64,000 nt of DNA from Robertmurraya siralis (GTDB taxonomy: Bacteria; Bacillota; Bacilli; Bacillales; Cytobacillaceae): assembly GCF_005502275.1 (NCBI RefSeq), contig NZ_SWLZ01000014.1, positions 1 through 64,000 of the forward strand, given 5' to 3'. The notes under the pieces are model-generated. The model did not search any database and was not told the origin of the DNA. It was given only the letters and a program-made list of their open reading frames with translations. The position numbers and the translations under genes are program-made. Shown here one piece after another: positions 53,075 through 61,861 of this stretch (within the stretch, counting starts at the first letter, position 1; each line of letters opens with the position of its first letter).

Positions 53075-53996
53075 TTAATAAAATTTAATATCAGAAAATG
53101 TTCTTTTTATCGCAAAGCTATATTTTACACTGGGATAACCAAAAATGATCATTAGCCCATTTTTATTTTTTAATGGAATACCATATTTTTTCTTTGTTCT
53201 TTTGCCAAAAAAATTTAATATAAATTGAGGCGTACCAATCATGCAACTTCCTAATCCTAATGTTTGAGCAGCCAACATAGCATATGTTGCAGGAATATAA
53301 GGATCAATAGGATCAGCATATGGGGATGAATGGAAATACATTGCTAATGGTGCCGAATATGTTAACCAGTTCTGCCCTTCTTCATATTTTTTTAAAAAGG
53401 TATCAATTGCAGTTGAAGCAAAACTTTCTATCGATTTATAAGTTTCCCTGCTCATAAAAGGCTTATAAGCTTTTAACATCAGTGGCGAGAAAATCCACTT
53501 ATTTTTCTTTAAAAGATTAACTAAATCTAATGTGAATTCTTCAACTTTATCATTTCCATCTAAAATTAAAACTTCGACATCAGAACTTCCAAGTCCATTT
53601 GGTGCAGTTGCTGCTGCTTCTAAAATTTTTGCTATTTTCTCTCGCTCTATTCGTTGATTTTTAAAGTTTCGCACACTTCTGCGGGAGAGCATTAATGACA
53701 TTAAATGCTCGTAATTAGCGATCTCTTCCATTTTCGGAAGCTCAATGACATCATCTGGGGTCATGCCCCTGCCGTTTATTTTAATTGCTTTCGTTGGGCA
53801 AACTGCCATACATTGACCGCAAGCAATACAGCCAAAGACACGATTTTGGTCAACTTTGATGATTTGATCTTCAACAAATAAAGGCGCCCCTTTACACACC
53901 TTTACACACCTTTACACAAAGCCCACAGGTAATGCATTTGTCTCTATCAATCACAACGTCAGCACTTTCATAGAATCGTCCAGTTTTTAATGGCAT
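53075..53996 (-). pseudogene. Ferredoxin-nitroreductase fusion, frameshifted by a 10-bp repeat
   Basis: The intact protein would start at 53996 (AAAGGAG nine bases upstream) and carry two [4Fe-4S] motifs (CITCGLCVKVC at 21-31, then CIACGQCMAVCP) and a nitroreductase domain with RRSVRNF. The frame breaks inside the first cluster: three tandem copies of a 10-base unit (53889-53918) make it run into TAA after 34 residues. With two copies the sequence reads CVKVCKGAPLF in frame, as expected. A shorter product from a GTG at 53899 would lack the first cluster. The gene is inactive or phase-variable in this assembly. Confidence 0.8.
53889..53918. repeat. Three tandem copies of CCTTTACACA
   Basis: The unit occurs at 53889-53898, 53899-53908 and 53909-53918 without mismatch. 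It lies within the coding region of the nitroreductase; two copies would keep the frame. Confidence 0.9.
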
Positions 53997-54515
53997 AATT
54001 TGAACTCCTTTAAGGTCCCACTTAAAATATGAAGAGAATGATAATGATGAGGTCCGTTAAGTGAGTGCTTCCAGTATTTAAAACGACAATACATACTTTT
54101 TTTTATTATAATCCATTTATTTTGCTACAAGCATTTTTAGAGATAATGTAACAAAAAATTCAAAATGATTCACTTATACTATTTAAAAGGCTCTCTAAAA
54201 AGAGAACATTTTTTTCGACGATCTGGTTAATGCGAGGATTTTGCAAAGAATAAAAGGAATTTACTAGTTGGGTGCGGGGATTTTCCAATTAATGTGGTAT
54301 TTTTGAAGATATTCCGGATTTTCCTAAATCGGAAAACCCGTTTATTTCGTTTACACCCTATCAACGACCAACGATGTTCGTTGCTTTATTCTGCTTTTGA
54401 GAGATTAGGGTTTAGTTTTCCCCATGCCTGAAACGGTTAACGTCGATGCAGGATTGGGAAGTGGAAAAAACGAACTTGTTTTTCTCCACTTCCCTCGTTT
54501 TAGAGACTATATGCC
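53997..54515. other. Spacer upstream of the nitroreductase
   Basis: It contains an inverted CACTTAA/TTAAGTG pair (54020-54026 and 54057-54063), possibly an operator, and the second copy of the long hairpin repeat. No gene is seen. Confidence 0.45.
54456..54494. repeat. Long hairpin repeat, copy 2
   Basis: GGGAAGTGG...AAAAA pairs with TTTTT..CCACTTCCC around a CGAACTT loop, followed by CGTTTT. It has the stem and loop of the element at 14231-14277 and lies directly after the MerR gene. Confidence 0.6.
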
Positions 54516-55307
54516 TTAAAGATTATTCTCCTCTTTGTACATCTCCTCCATCGCCTCTCCGATAGCTGTCAAAAAAGCTTCTTCTTCTTCTGTGAAGAAG
54601 TTAGGAAACTTAAAGTCTAATTCTTCGGTTTCCATCGATTGCTGTGCTTTTTCGAGTTGCTCCGCGAATGCTTCATGATCATCGATATGTCGAGTGACCA
54701 TCTCTGTCAATCTTGTGAGAACATCAAACGCTTCAGGGGATTGAGGAGATGCTCCATTTTTTATTAATTCTTTGATTGTGGATAGCAATTCTAACATTTC
54801 TAAATCAATCTGTTTTCGTTGCTCTTTTGAAAGTGAAAAGAAATGGTTTACGATATCCTCGGAAAAATATTCTCTAACCCATTGCTCCTGTTCTTGCTCA
54901 TGCTCCATTTCATAAAGTAGTGAACGCAATAGTGCCCAAGTGATGGGCTTCCCTTCCGACATTAGCATTTGAATACGTTCTACCGCTTCAATTGCCCGAT
55001 TTAACTCATTCCTTTTTTCAGTCAATAATTGATGTTGCCACGCTAAAGATTTTTCTAGTTGTGGTAATCCTTTAACATCATCTTCAAGTAAGTTTTTGAT
55101 TTCCTGTAAAGAGTAGCCGATGAATTTTAATGATTGAATCAGCTGAAGCTTTGCCAATTCCTCCAGCCCATAGAGCCGATGTCCGGCACTATTTTTTTGC
55201 GCTGGAATGATTAAACCTAGTTCTTCGTAGAATCGCAGCGTCCGTACCGTAATTCGTGCTTTCTGTCCAAACTCACTAATCGTATAAACAGGTTCCTGTT
55301 TTTTCAT
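54516..55307 (-). CDS. MerR family transcriptional regulator
   Basis: About 263 residues. The N-terminal winged helix (YTISEFGQKARITVRTLRFYEELGL) is followed by a long dimerisation helix and a C-terminal helical domain of about 150 residues rich in Glu (YEMEHEQEQEQWVREYF; IDDHEAFAEQLEKAQ). This resembles MerR proteins of the TipA type. The ATG at 55307 has AGGAGG nine bases upstream; the frame stays open further but without a site. The effector and target are unknown, and its divergent neighbour is the GntR-ABC operon. Confidence 0.85.
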   Translation of the reverse strand: MKKQEPVYTISEFGQKARITVRTLRFYEELGLIIPAQKNSAGHRLYGLEELAKLQLIQSLKFIGYSLQEIKNLLEDDVKGLPQLEKSLAWQHQLLTEKRNELNRAIEAVERIQMLMSEGKPITWALLRSLLYEMEHEQEQEQWVREYFSEDIVNHFFSLSKEQRKQIDLEMLELLSTIKELIKNGASPQSPEAFDVLTRLTEMVTRHIDDHEAFAEQLEKAQQSMETEELDFKFPNFFTEEEEAFLTAIGEAMEEMYKEENNL

Positions 55308-55501
55308 AGTTAAAAGCCTCCTTTTCGTACTTACATATACAGCGTAGCATATGACGTAACGGCGGGGGCAAGGGGGAATCTGTATAGTGGTGAACTCCTT
55401 TAAAAAACCTGTGACTCCATTTAAACTAAGATAAAAATAAATGGGGATCGATTTTTTTGGAATCATGAAACTATGATGATTACTTATTGACAAGTACATC
55501 T

Positions 55502-55542
55502 AAAACTGTATATTCTGTATATGTTGATAGTAATACAGTTTT
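55502..55542. promoter_or_regulatory. Inverted repeat at the YtrA-like operon promoter
   Basis: AAAACTGTAT (55502-55511) and ATACAGTTTT (55533-55542) form a perfect 10-base inverted repeat separated by 21 bases that include CTGTATAT copies. It lies just before the GntR start and is a good candidate for the operator bound by that repressor. Confidence 0.6.
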
Positions 55543-55553
55543 GGGGTGATAGG

Positions 55554-55934
55554 TTGAACATTGTTATTTCCAACAGTTCTGGTTTGCCGATTTATGAACA
55601 GATTAAAGATCAAATTAAAGATCAGATCTTATCAGGGGAATTAGAGGAAAATGAAATGCTTCCTTCTCTCCGTAAATTGGCCCGGGATTTGAAAATAAGC
55701 GTGTTAACAACTACGAGAGCATATAATGAACTTGAACAGGAGGGATACATCACAAGCCAGCACGGCAAGGGCTTCTTTGTAATGTCGAGCGGCTCTGAAT
55801 TGATTCGTGAACAACTTATTAAGGAAGTGGAGCTTAATTTGAACAATGCTATTCAAGCAGCGCAACGAGCATCAATGACGAATGAAGAAATGCTCGAATT
55901 ATTACAGCTTTTGCTGGAGGTTGAAAATGACTAA
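55554..55934 (+). CDS. GntR family regulator, YtrA type
   Basis: A 126-residue regulator: winged helix (IYEQIKDQIKDQILSGEL, LPSLRKLARDLKISVLTTTRAYNELEQEGYI) and a short C-terminal helix for dimerisation, as in YtrA. The TTG at 55554 follows GGGGTG; an ATG at 55521 lies within the inverted repeat and is unlikely. YtrA regulators repress ABC operons that respond to cell-wall antibiotics. It overlaps the ATPase start by eight bases. Confidence 0.85.
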   Translation: MNIVISNSSGLPIYEQIKDQIKDQILSGELEENEMLPSLRKLARDLKISVLTTTRAYNELEQEGYITSQHGKGFFVMSSGSELIREQLIKEVELNLNNAIQAAQRASMTNEEMLELLQLLLEVEND

Positions 55935-56778
55935 TCATTATTTGGAGTTAAATGGTGTGAGTAAGACTTTTTCTGGTTTCAAGTTGGACAACATTAGTTT
56001 TTCCTTGCCTAAAGGCTATATCATGGGTCTCGTTGGAACTAATGGAGCTGGTAAGACAACTACAATACAGCTTATCCTTAATATGCTTAAAATGGATAGT
56101 GGACAAATACAGATATTTGGTCATGACCACGTGAAATATGAAAATGTTGCCAAACAATATATTGGTGTTGTATTTGACCATGTTTTCTATGTGGATAGTT
56201 GGACGGTTAAGGATACGGAAAGAGCTATTTCTTCCTTCTATCATAATTGGAGACATGATGTTTTCAACGAAATGTTAAGACGCTTCGATCTGCCTCTGGA
56301 AAAAAAAGTGGGCGAATTATCACGTGGTATGCAGATGAAATTAATGCTTGCTTGCGCGATGTCACATGATCCAAAACTGCTCATACTTGATGAGCCGACT
56401 AGTGGGCTAGACCCCGTTTCTCGGGATGAACTTTTGGAAATGCTGCAAGAATACATCCAGGATGGTGAGAGAAGTGTATTGTTTTCTACGCATATCACGT
56501 CAGATTTAGAAAGAATCGCCGATTATATTACCTTCATTCATCAAGGGCAGATCGTATGCTCCGGGAAAATGGATGACTTTCTGGGAAGATTTCGACTTAT
56601 CAAAGGAAGGCATAAAGAGCTGACATCGGCTCTACAGGAAAGGATTATCGGTTTACGTATTACGGATATGGGTTTCGAAGGGCTTATCGATATTAAGGAA
56701 GCTACTAAATATAAACATTTGGTCCTTGATGCAGCATCGATTGACGATATTATGATACACATTGGCAAAAGGAAGTGA
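55927..56778 (+). CDS. ABC transporter ATP-binding protein
   Basis: A 283-residue ATPase: Walker A GTNGAGKTT, signature LSRGMQMKL (with Arg in place of the second Gly), and Walker B LLILDEPTSGLD. The sequence resembles the YtrB/YhcH branch. It works with the downstream permease, probably in export or in defence against cell-envelope antibiotics. The ATG at 55927 is coupled to the GntR stop. Confidence 0.9.
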   Translation: MTNHYLELNGVSKTFSGFKLDNISFSLPKGYIMGLVGTNGAGKTTTIQLILNMLKMDSGQIQIFGHDHVKYENVAKQYIGVVFDHVFYVDSWTVKDTERAISSFYHNWRHDVFNEMLRRFDLPLEKKVGELSRGMQMKLMLACAMSHDPKLLILDEPTSGLDPVSRDELLEMLQEYIQDGERSVLFSTHITSDLERIADYITFIHQGQIVCSGKMDDFLGRFRLIKGRHKELTSALQERIIGLRITDMGFEGLIDIKEATKYKHLVLDAASIDDIMIHIGKRK

Positions 56779-56783
56779 CATGC

Positions 56784-57428
56784 ATGGCAGGATATCTAAA
56801 AATGGCAAGACTTGATTATTATACGATGAAGTCTCAAGTCATTATCTATTTGACATTAGCAGCTATTGTCATGATATTTGGATTTATGGGTTCATCCTTT
56901 ATGATTATGTGCATTACCGGTTCTTGGTTCACAGCTCTGCTATCGTCTAATATATTCGCTATACAGGAAAAGAATGGACTTCATCGTTTATATGGATCAG
57001 TGTCCATCAGTTTGAGCAATATTGTCATGGGGAGGTATATTTTTTATATTTTTAGTTTCGTCATATCTTTCATAACTATTTCGATTATATATGTCTTTAT
57101 GATACTACTAGAAATCAAAGCTTTGGAATTGCTTGACATTCTATTGGGATTCAGCATGTCATTATTGGTCTATTCCCTTATTATAGGAATACAGGTTCCT
57201 ATGTTTTTCAAGATGGGCTATACAAAAGCGAAAATATGGACAATGATTCCATTTGTAGGAATATTGGCTTTACTGATTATCCCATCTTTTACGTCCGTAT
57301 TGTCGGGGGTTGTTGAAACGATACTGTCACATCAAGTTTTTCTTGTTATTGGTGGTTTTTTTATAAGTTGTGCAATCCTGTTTTTATCATATCGATTTTC
57401 CCTTTTCGCATATAGGAGACGAGAGTGA
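56784..57428 (+). CDS. ABC-2 type transporter permease
   Basis: A 214-residue membrane protein with about six helices, of the ABC2_membrane_5 kind that pairs with YtrA-regulated ATPases (LARLDYYTMKSQVIIY-like start). The ATG at 56784 follows AAAGGAAG with good spacing; a GTG at 56775 is also in frame. It is the last gene of the operon. Confidence 0.85.
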   Translation: MAGYLKMARLDYYTMKSQVIIYLTLAAIVMIFGFMGSSFMIMCITGSWFTALLSSNIFAIQEKNGLHRLYGSVSISLSNIVMGRYIFYIFSFVISFITISIIYVFMILLEIKALELLDILLGFSMSLLVYSLIIGIQVPMFFKMGYTKAKIWTMIPFVGILALLIIPSFTSVLSGVVETILSHQVFLVIGGFFISCAILFLSYRFSLFAYRRRE

Positions 57429-57454
57429 TTGTTAATCAGAGTCACCTCTTTTTA
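57422..57454 (+). terminator. Possible terminator of the GntR-ABC operon
   Basis: AGAGTGA and TCACCTCT can pair with one bulge over a 12-base loop, followed by TTTTT. Confidence 0.5.
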
Positions 57455-57776
57455 TATAGGCCATGTATATGATTTTGGCTCATTTCTCAAAAAAACATGG
57501 TTTCTCACGCCTTTCAGCTATGCTGATGGCTCTGTCTAAGATGAAATGAAAGAGAAAGCGAGCCTTCTCCTATCATTTCATCAAATCAGAGTTAAAATGA
57601 GCTTGAAAATAGCAGAACATCTATATTTCTTAGGAGCTTGCAGACAAGAAACAATTAAAGTTGAGGTACTAAAGTATTCTTTTTACTGATCTTTCCAAAC
57701 AATTGAGAATTTGAGTTATACTTTGATTCATCATATAAATGGAAGACGAATTCAGTACCCCGACAAATAAAGCAAT
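57429..57776. other. Spacer between converging operons
   Basis: It carries dispersed-repeat copy C. Nothing else is recognised before the 3' end of vanT. Confidence 0.45.
57471..57582 (+). repeat. Dispersed intergenic repeat, copy C
   Basis: It has GATTTTGGCTCATTTC (57471-57486), then a GGTTTCTCACG...AGCTATGCTGA block (57499-57522), then an inverted pair GATGAAATGA (57540-57549) and TCATTTCATC (57573-57582). Confidence 0.55.
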
Positions 57777-59909
57777 TTAATGGAAGAAGGGATTCTTGTA
57801 TATATAATTCAGTCTAGAACCGAGTCTGCTTAATAGCTCATTCGTAATAGTACCACACTTATTGGCAACCTCTTCGGAAGTTATCCGTTCTGATCCGTCT
57901 TTTCCAATAATGGTAACGATGTCATTGGTCTGGACATTGGCTAGATCGGTTACGTCGACAATGAGCTGATCCATACAGATTCTTCCGATAATAGGCGCCT
58001 TTTGACCGTGAATGAGAACATGTCCATGATTTAAGTTTCTCGGCAGTCCATCTGCATAACCAATCGTGACAACTGCTGTTATCATCATTTCTTTAGTTTC
58101 ATATGTTCTGCCATAACTGACAAACTCGCCAGGTGGGACGTGCTTTACCATCGCAACTCTTGCTTTGATAGCTAAAACGGGCTTCAGCTCCACTTTGGAA
58201 ACGACCTCATCGTTATTGCTTAAGATACCATAAAGCGCGATGCCGGCACGAACATAATCATACTGCAAATCGGGATAATTCAATAAACCATAGCTAGCCT
58301 GAATATGTCGTCTGCCGATACGCAGCTGTTGGGATTGCAGCCATTCAATCGTCTGATTATATTTAGCAATCTGTTCGTTAGTTGAGTTAATATCTTCCGG
58401 CTCTAAGCTATCGGATACAGATAAATGCGAGTAAATCCCTTTAATTTTTAAATGCTGACAGCGATAAATTTTTTTTAGTTCGGTAAGCTGTGAGGCATCA
58501 ACACCCAGTCGATGCATGCCCGTGTCCAGTTTCACCTGAACATCTAGCCCGATTCCATATTTGTTTAATTCTCTAGCGTAAGAAAGTCCGATGATTGTTT
58601 GCGTTAATCGGTACCTTTTAAGAAAGCGGATATCCTGTGGATTGGTATAACCAAGAACGAGGATTTCCCCTTTGACTCTATTTTTTCTTAACTGAATACC
58701 TTCAGCCAAAGTAGCGACTGCAAATGAGTTAATTCCGTTCTTGTTTAATTCTTTTGCTACTTTAACTGCGCCATGACCATAGGCATTCGCTTTTACTACT
58801 GCCATCAATTTTGTATTTCCCGGCAGGAGCTTTCTCAAAATCTCTATATTTTCTCGCAATGCCTGTAAATCAATTTCAATCCAAGCCCTACCGGTTGGGG
58901 ATGGAGTTTGTTTTCTCCACTTAATGCCCCAACTTAAAAAGGCAGCCATAACAAAAGAAAGCACACTAACCGTCAAATAATGCACGAAACTATTAACAAT
59001 AAATAAGTGCTCCAATTTAAAAAGATCAGCAGTGAATCGTACGACGACAATCATCCAAGGATGAATAATATACATAATAGTTGCAATGTTCCGCAGGTTT
59101 TTACTGCTTTTTCCATTTAATTGAAGCAGAATGAGAAATAAATAGTACATGGTTGGAACTAACATGATATACATACTATCATGCCGTTGCAAGGAATGAG
59201 CATGAAGCCAAAGCCCTTCAACTACTAACAGGACAAAAGATACAATGAACAATAATAAATTATTTTTTAATGATGAAGATTTGCGCCCTTGATAGATCAG
59301 CATTCCCATTGTTAGAAAGATTGGTACCATAAATAAACCGTTTCTTGTATAATCTGTGATAGAAAAAATGCCATCGTAAAACGTGTCAATGAACGTGATT
59401 TGTGTTGCTATGCCGTAGTAGCTATCTCCAAATAATCCGAGCAAATAAAGAAAAATTGACAATAGAAAGGTTAATTGGAGCCCAAGCCTTCTCATACATA
59501 AACGAACGATCAATATTCCGAGGATCAAGCCTGGGAAATACCACAAATGATAGAAAGTGCCGTCAATGAAAAGATCTTTTATGAAGGTGATCCACCAATT
59601 CTCTCCTTTGTAATGCCCAGCATATAGATTAAGCGGTAAAAATAATATAATGGAGAAAGCATATAACAGGGCCATTTTTTTACAAAAGGCAAGAATATAC
59701 GAGTTGTCTCCATTTTTAATATATTTATAGAGAAAATATCCGCTCACCATAAGGAAAAATGGAACGGCTGTTCTAGCGATGATTCGCGTTAAAATAAAAT
59801 CAGCATTCTCCCCAAATGAAAGAAGGGGGGAGGTATGGTTTGCGATCACTAGGAAAGCAGCGATTAATCTGAATGGATCCAATGCACCTGTGTCATTTTT
59901 CAATCTCAT
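57777..59909 (-). CDS. vanT: VanT-type membrane-bound serine/alanine racemase
   Basis: A 710-residue fusion. Residues 1-335 form an acyltransferase-3-type membrane domain of about ten helices (starting DPFRLIAAFLVIANHTSPL). Residues 342-710 are an alanine-racemase domain with PLP lysine K373 (VVKANAYGHG) and catalytic tyrosine Y599 (VSYGRTY). VanT makes D-serine for D-Ala-D-Ser peptidoglycan ends. The ATG at 59909 overlaps the vanXY stop (ATGA) and has GGAGTG upstream; a TTG at 59924 is in the same frame. Its length is close to that of known VanT proteins. Confidence 0.93.
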   Translation of the reverse strand: MRLKNDTGALDPFRLIAAFLVIANHTSPLLSFGENADFILTRIIARTAVPFFLMVSGYFLYKYIKNGDNSYILAFCKKMALLYAFSIILFLPLNLYAGHYKGENWWITFIKDLFIDGTFYHLWYFPGLILGILIVRLCMRRLGLQLTFLLSIFLYLLGLFGDSYYGIATQITFIDTFYDGIFSITDYTRNGLFMVPIFLTMGMLIYQGRKSSSLKNNLLLFIVSFVLLVVEGLWLHAHSLQRHDSMYIMLVPTMYYLFLILLQLNGKSSKNLRNIATIMYIIHPWMIVVVRFTADLFKLEHLFIVNSFVHYLTVSVLSFVMAAFLSWGIKWRKQTPSPTGRAWIEIDLQALRENIEILRKLLPGNTKLMAVVKANAYGHGAVKVAKELNKNGINSFAVATLAEGIQLRKNRVKGEILVLGYTNPQDIRFLKRYRLTQTIIGLSYARELNKYGIGLDVQVKLDTGMHRLGVDASQLTELKKIYRCQHLKIKGIYSHLSVSDSLEPEDINSTNEQIAKYNQTIEWLQSQQLRIGRRHIQASYGLLNYPDLQYDYVRAGIALYGILSNNDEVVSKVELKPVLAIKARVAMVKHVPPGEFVSYGRTYETKEMMITAVVTIGYADGLPRNLNHGHVLIHGQKAPIIGRICMDQLIVDVTDLANVQTNDIVTIIGKDGSERITSEEVANKCGTITNELLSRLGSRLNYIYKNPFFH

Positions 59910-60673
59910 TGCGGTGCACTCCAAGTTGTTAATATAAAGCCATCAACATTATTGCCAGAGAGTTGGTATAAGCTGCGTTCCGGTATCTCTATGGTTGTAA
60001 ATGGTTCAATTGCCCTAATATAAGAAATATCAAATTGTGTTTCTCTTTCTGAAAATGTATAAGGCTGCCCGCTGAATGGATAATCATAAAGAAACTGAAT
60101 ATATTCTTCAAGGCAAAAATCATGTTGCTTGATAATTTTTGCGTGTGGATAGCCGACATAGCGAAAATGCCACGGTTCGTGAGATATTCCTGTTATTGCT
60201 TCTTTTCCTTGTCCATACCTTTCTATAAATCCGTAATCTGGAGCAAGTGTTCGAAATTGCGCAAAAACTCCAGTATAAGGGAAAGAAGGGCGTATAAAAT
60301 CAATGACATCTTGATTTTCTCCTAAATCAATCGCAAGCCCTGTTTGGTGTTCACTGCAATTCGGATAAGCAACATATTGTTCAGTAAATGTCCTGCCATT
60401 TTGTCTGAGAGAATTGGAGAATAGTGCTTCCTGTTCTTCTTTGCTTCTGAATCCGCTGACGGAAACGATTTGTTTTCGACAGCCTACCTCATCGATTAAT
60501 TGGTTGAGGGAGGCGGCGGCTCTTCTTTCAAGCAAAACCTCATCGTTCATTGCGAGACAAGGTGCGAGAGTGTTTGCACTTTTTAGTCGTGAAGGTTTAA
60601 TGGGGTGAGCGCGATTGACTAACACTAAATATCCGTTGAAGACATCAGCTTTATGCAATGTTAATGTTCTCAT
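59906..60673 (-). CDS. vanXY: VanXY-type D,D-dipeptidase/D,D-carboxypeptidase
   Basis: A 255-residue zinc peptidase (VanY/M15 family). Ligands H109 and D116 lie in SEHQTGLAID and H169 in HEPWHFRYVG, where E166 is the catalytic base. It removes D-Ala-D-Ala dipeptides and terminal D-Ala so that only D-Ala-D-Ser precursors remain. No separate vanX or vanY is present, and no signal peptide is seen, as expected for cytosolic VanXY. It overlaps the ligase gene by four bases. Confidence 0.93.
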   Translation of the reverse strand: MRTLTLHKADVFNGYLVLVNRAHPIKPSRLKSANTLAPCLAMNDEVLLERRAAASLNQLIDEVGCRKQIVSVSGFRSKEEQEALFSNSLRQNGRTFTEQYVAYPNCSEHQTGLAIDLGENQDVIDFIRPSFPYTGVFAQFRTLAPDYGFIERYGQGKEAITGISHEPWHFRYVGYPHAKIIKQHDFCLEEYIQFLYDYPFSGQPYTFSERETQFDISYIRAIEPFTTIEIPERSLYQLSGNNVDGFILTTWSAPQ

Positions 60674-61722
60674 CGCTCTAACCCTAATTGGATCACTTTA
60701 TCAATGATGGCTGAAAACGTTAATCCAATTCCTTTCATCATATTTGGATAGCGGCTATGGTCTGTGAAGCCAGGAAATGTATTGACCTCGTTAAAGACAA
60801 TATCTTGATTTTTTGTAATAAACATATCTACCCGCGCTAATCCTCTACATCCAAGAGTGCGATAGATTTTTTTCGCTGTTCTTTTAACTTTTAATGCAGT
60901 ATCAGCGTCAATGCGGGCGGGCATGTGAATACGGGAAGTTGCAAGCGAGTATTTTTCATTGAAATCAAAATAGCCTTTTTCTAATTCGATTTCATCGACT
61001 TCACCAATAAGCAGTTCATCATTTCCTAGGATCGCACACCCAACCTCAAACCCTTCAATCAATTCTTCAACAATAACACGTTCATCATGACAAAATGCGG
61101 CCGCGATCGCTTTAGGTAATTCTTTCTCTTCCTTCACAAGGGTGATCCCGATGGAGGAACCAGATTTTACTGGTTTAACAAAAAGTGGATAATGAAGCTT
61201 CTTAGTTGCTGTGGCGATCTGCTCTTTTATTTGCCTTTTTGTAAAAACGATGGAGGCTGGTGTGCGAATTCCTTCATGTTCCACTAATTTATGAGCGCTA
61301 TCCTTGTCCATACATAATGCAGACGAGAAGGTATCACAACCAACGAACGGAATTCCAATTAATTCTAAATATCCTTGTAGTGTACCATCTTCGCCATTTT
61401 TACCATGCAGAACTGGAAAAACGATATCGATCGTTGTTTCTATCAATTGCCCTTGCTTATATTCGATTAATTTATTGTCATATCTGTTTGGTGAGAAGGA
61501 AACGGATATACAATTTTCTTTATCGCTCCACCATTTATCTTGCTGAATATTATCTAAGCTGCCGTTATATTTGTACCAAGCTCCAGCTTTCGTAATACCG
61601 ATTAAAGTCAGTTCGTACTTATCAAGATCCATATGGGACAGGACCGAATAGGCAGATTGAAGGGATACTTCGTATTCATTTGAACAGCCGCCAAAAATAA
61701 CTGCTACACTTATTTTTTCCAT
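60670..61722 (-). CDS. vanG: D-alanine--D-serine ligase, VanG-like
   Basis: A 350-residue ATP-grasp ligase. Segments VFPVLHGKNGEDGTLQG, DTFSSALCMDKDSAHKLV and YPNMMKGIGLTFS are very like VanG, and the omega-loop has EKY (FDFNEKYSL) as in D-Ala-D-Ser ligases. Housekeeping Ddl enzymes differ there. It makes D-Ala-D-Ser, which lowers vancomycin affinity. The ATG at 61722 has AGGAGG nine bases upstream; an ATG at 61731 directly abuts the site. The length fits VanG. It is first in the vanG-XY-T unit. Confidence 0.92.
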   Translation of the reverse strand: MEKISVAVIFGGCSNEYEVSLQSAYSVLSHMDLDKYELTLIGITKAGAWYKYNGSLDNIQQDKWWSDKENCISVSFSPNRYDNKLIEYKQGQLIETTIDIVFPVLHGKNGEDGTLQGYLELIGIPFVGCDTFSSALCMDKDSAHKLVEHEGIRTPASIVFTKRQIKEQIATATKKLHYPLFVKPVKSGSSIGITLVKEEKELPKAIAAAFCHDERVIVEELIEGFEVGCAILGNDELLIGEVDEIELEKGYFDFNEKYSLATSRIHMPARIDADTALKVKRTAKKIYRTLGCRGLARVDMFITKNQDIVFNEVNTFPGFTDHSRYPNMMKGIGLTFSAIIDKVIQLGLER

Positions 61723-61749
61723 TGAATTCATTCCTCCTAATAAAATAAA

Positions 61750-61795
61750 AACACTTTATGTTTCGCACATTTATCGTACTAAAACATAAAGTGTT
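61750..61795 (-). terminator. Long stem-loop between vanS and the vanG-like ligase
   Basis: AACACTTTATGTTT (61750-61763) and AAACATAAAGTGTT (61782-61795) are perfect inverted repeats of 14 bases. T-rich runs follow on the minus strand (TTTTTATTTTATTA) and on the plus strand (ATTTTTT). It could end vanRS transcription or act as an attenuator in the vanG leader. Confidence 0.7.
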
Positions 61796-61807
61796 ATTTT
61801 TTCGTTT

Positions 61808-61861
61808 ATTATCAAGGAATTAATACGTTTTTCTGAAAAAAATCTTACGAATTTCTTACGA
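61808..61861 (-). promoter_or_regulatory. Candidate VanR operator and vanG promoter
   Basis: On the minus strand TCGTAAGA occurs twice with an 11-base period (61861 down to 61844), straddling the vanS stop codon. About 30 bases downstream is GATAAT (61813-61808) as a -10 without a good -35. Direct repeats with helical spacing next to a weak -35 are typical for OmpR-family activators. The hairpin lies between this promoter and the ligase gene. Confidence 0.55.

Noticed and set aside
60670-61722. Housekeeping D-Ala-D-Ala ligase
   Set aside because: The VanG-like segments, the EKY omega-loop and the vanXY-vanT neighbours point to a D-Ala-D-Ser ligase.
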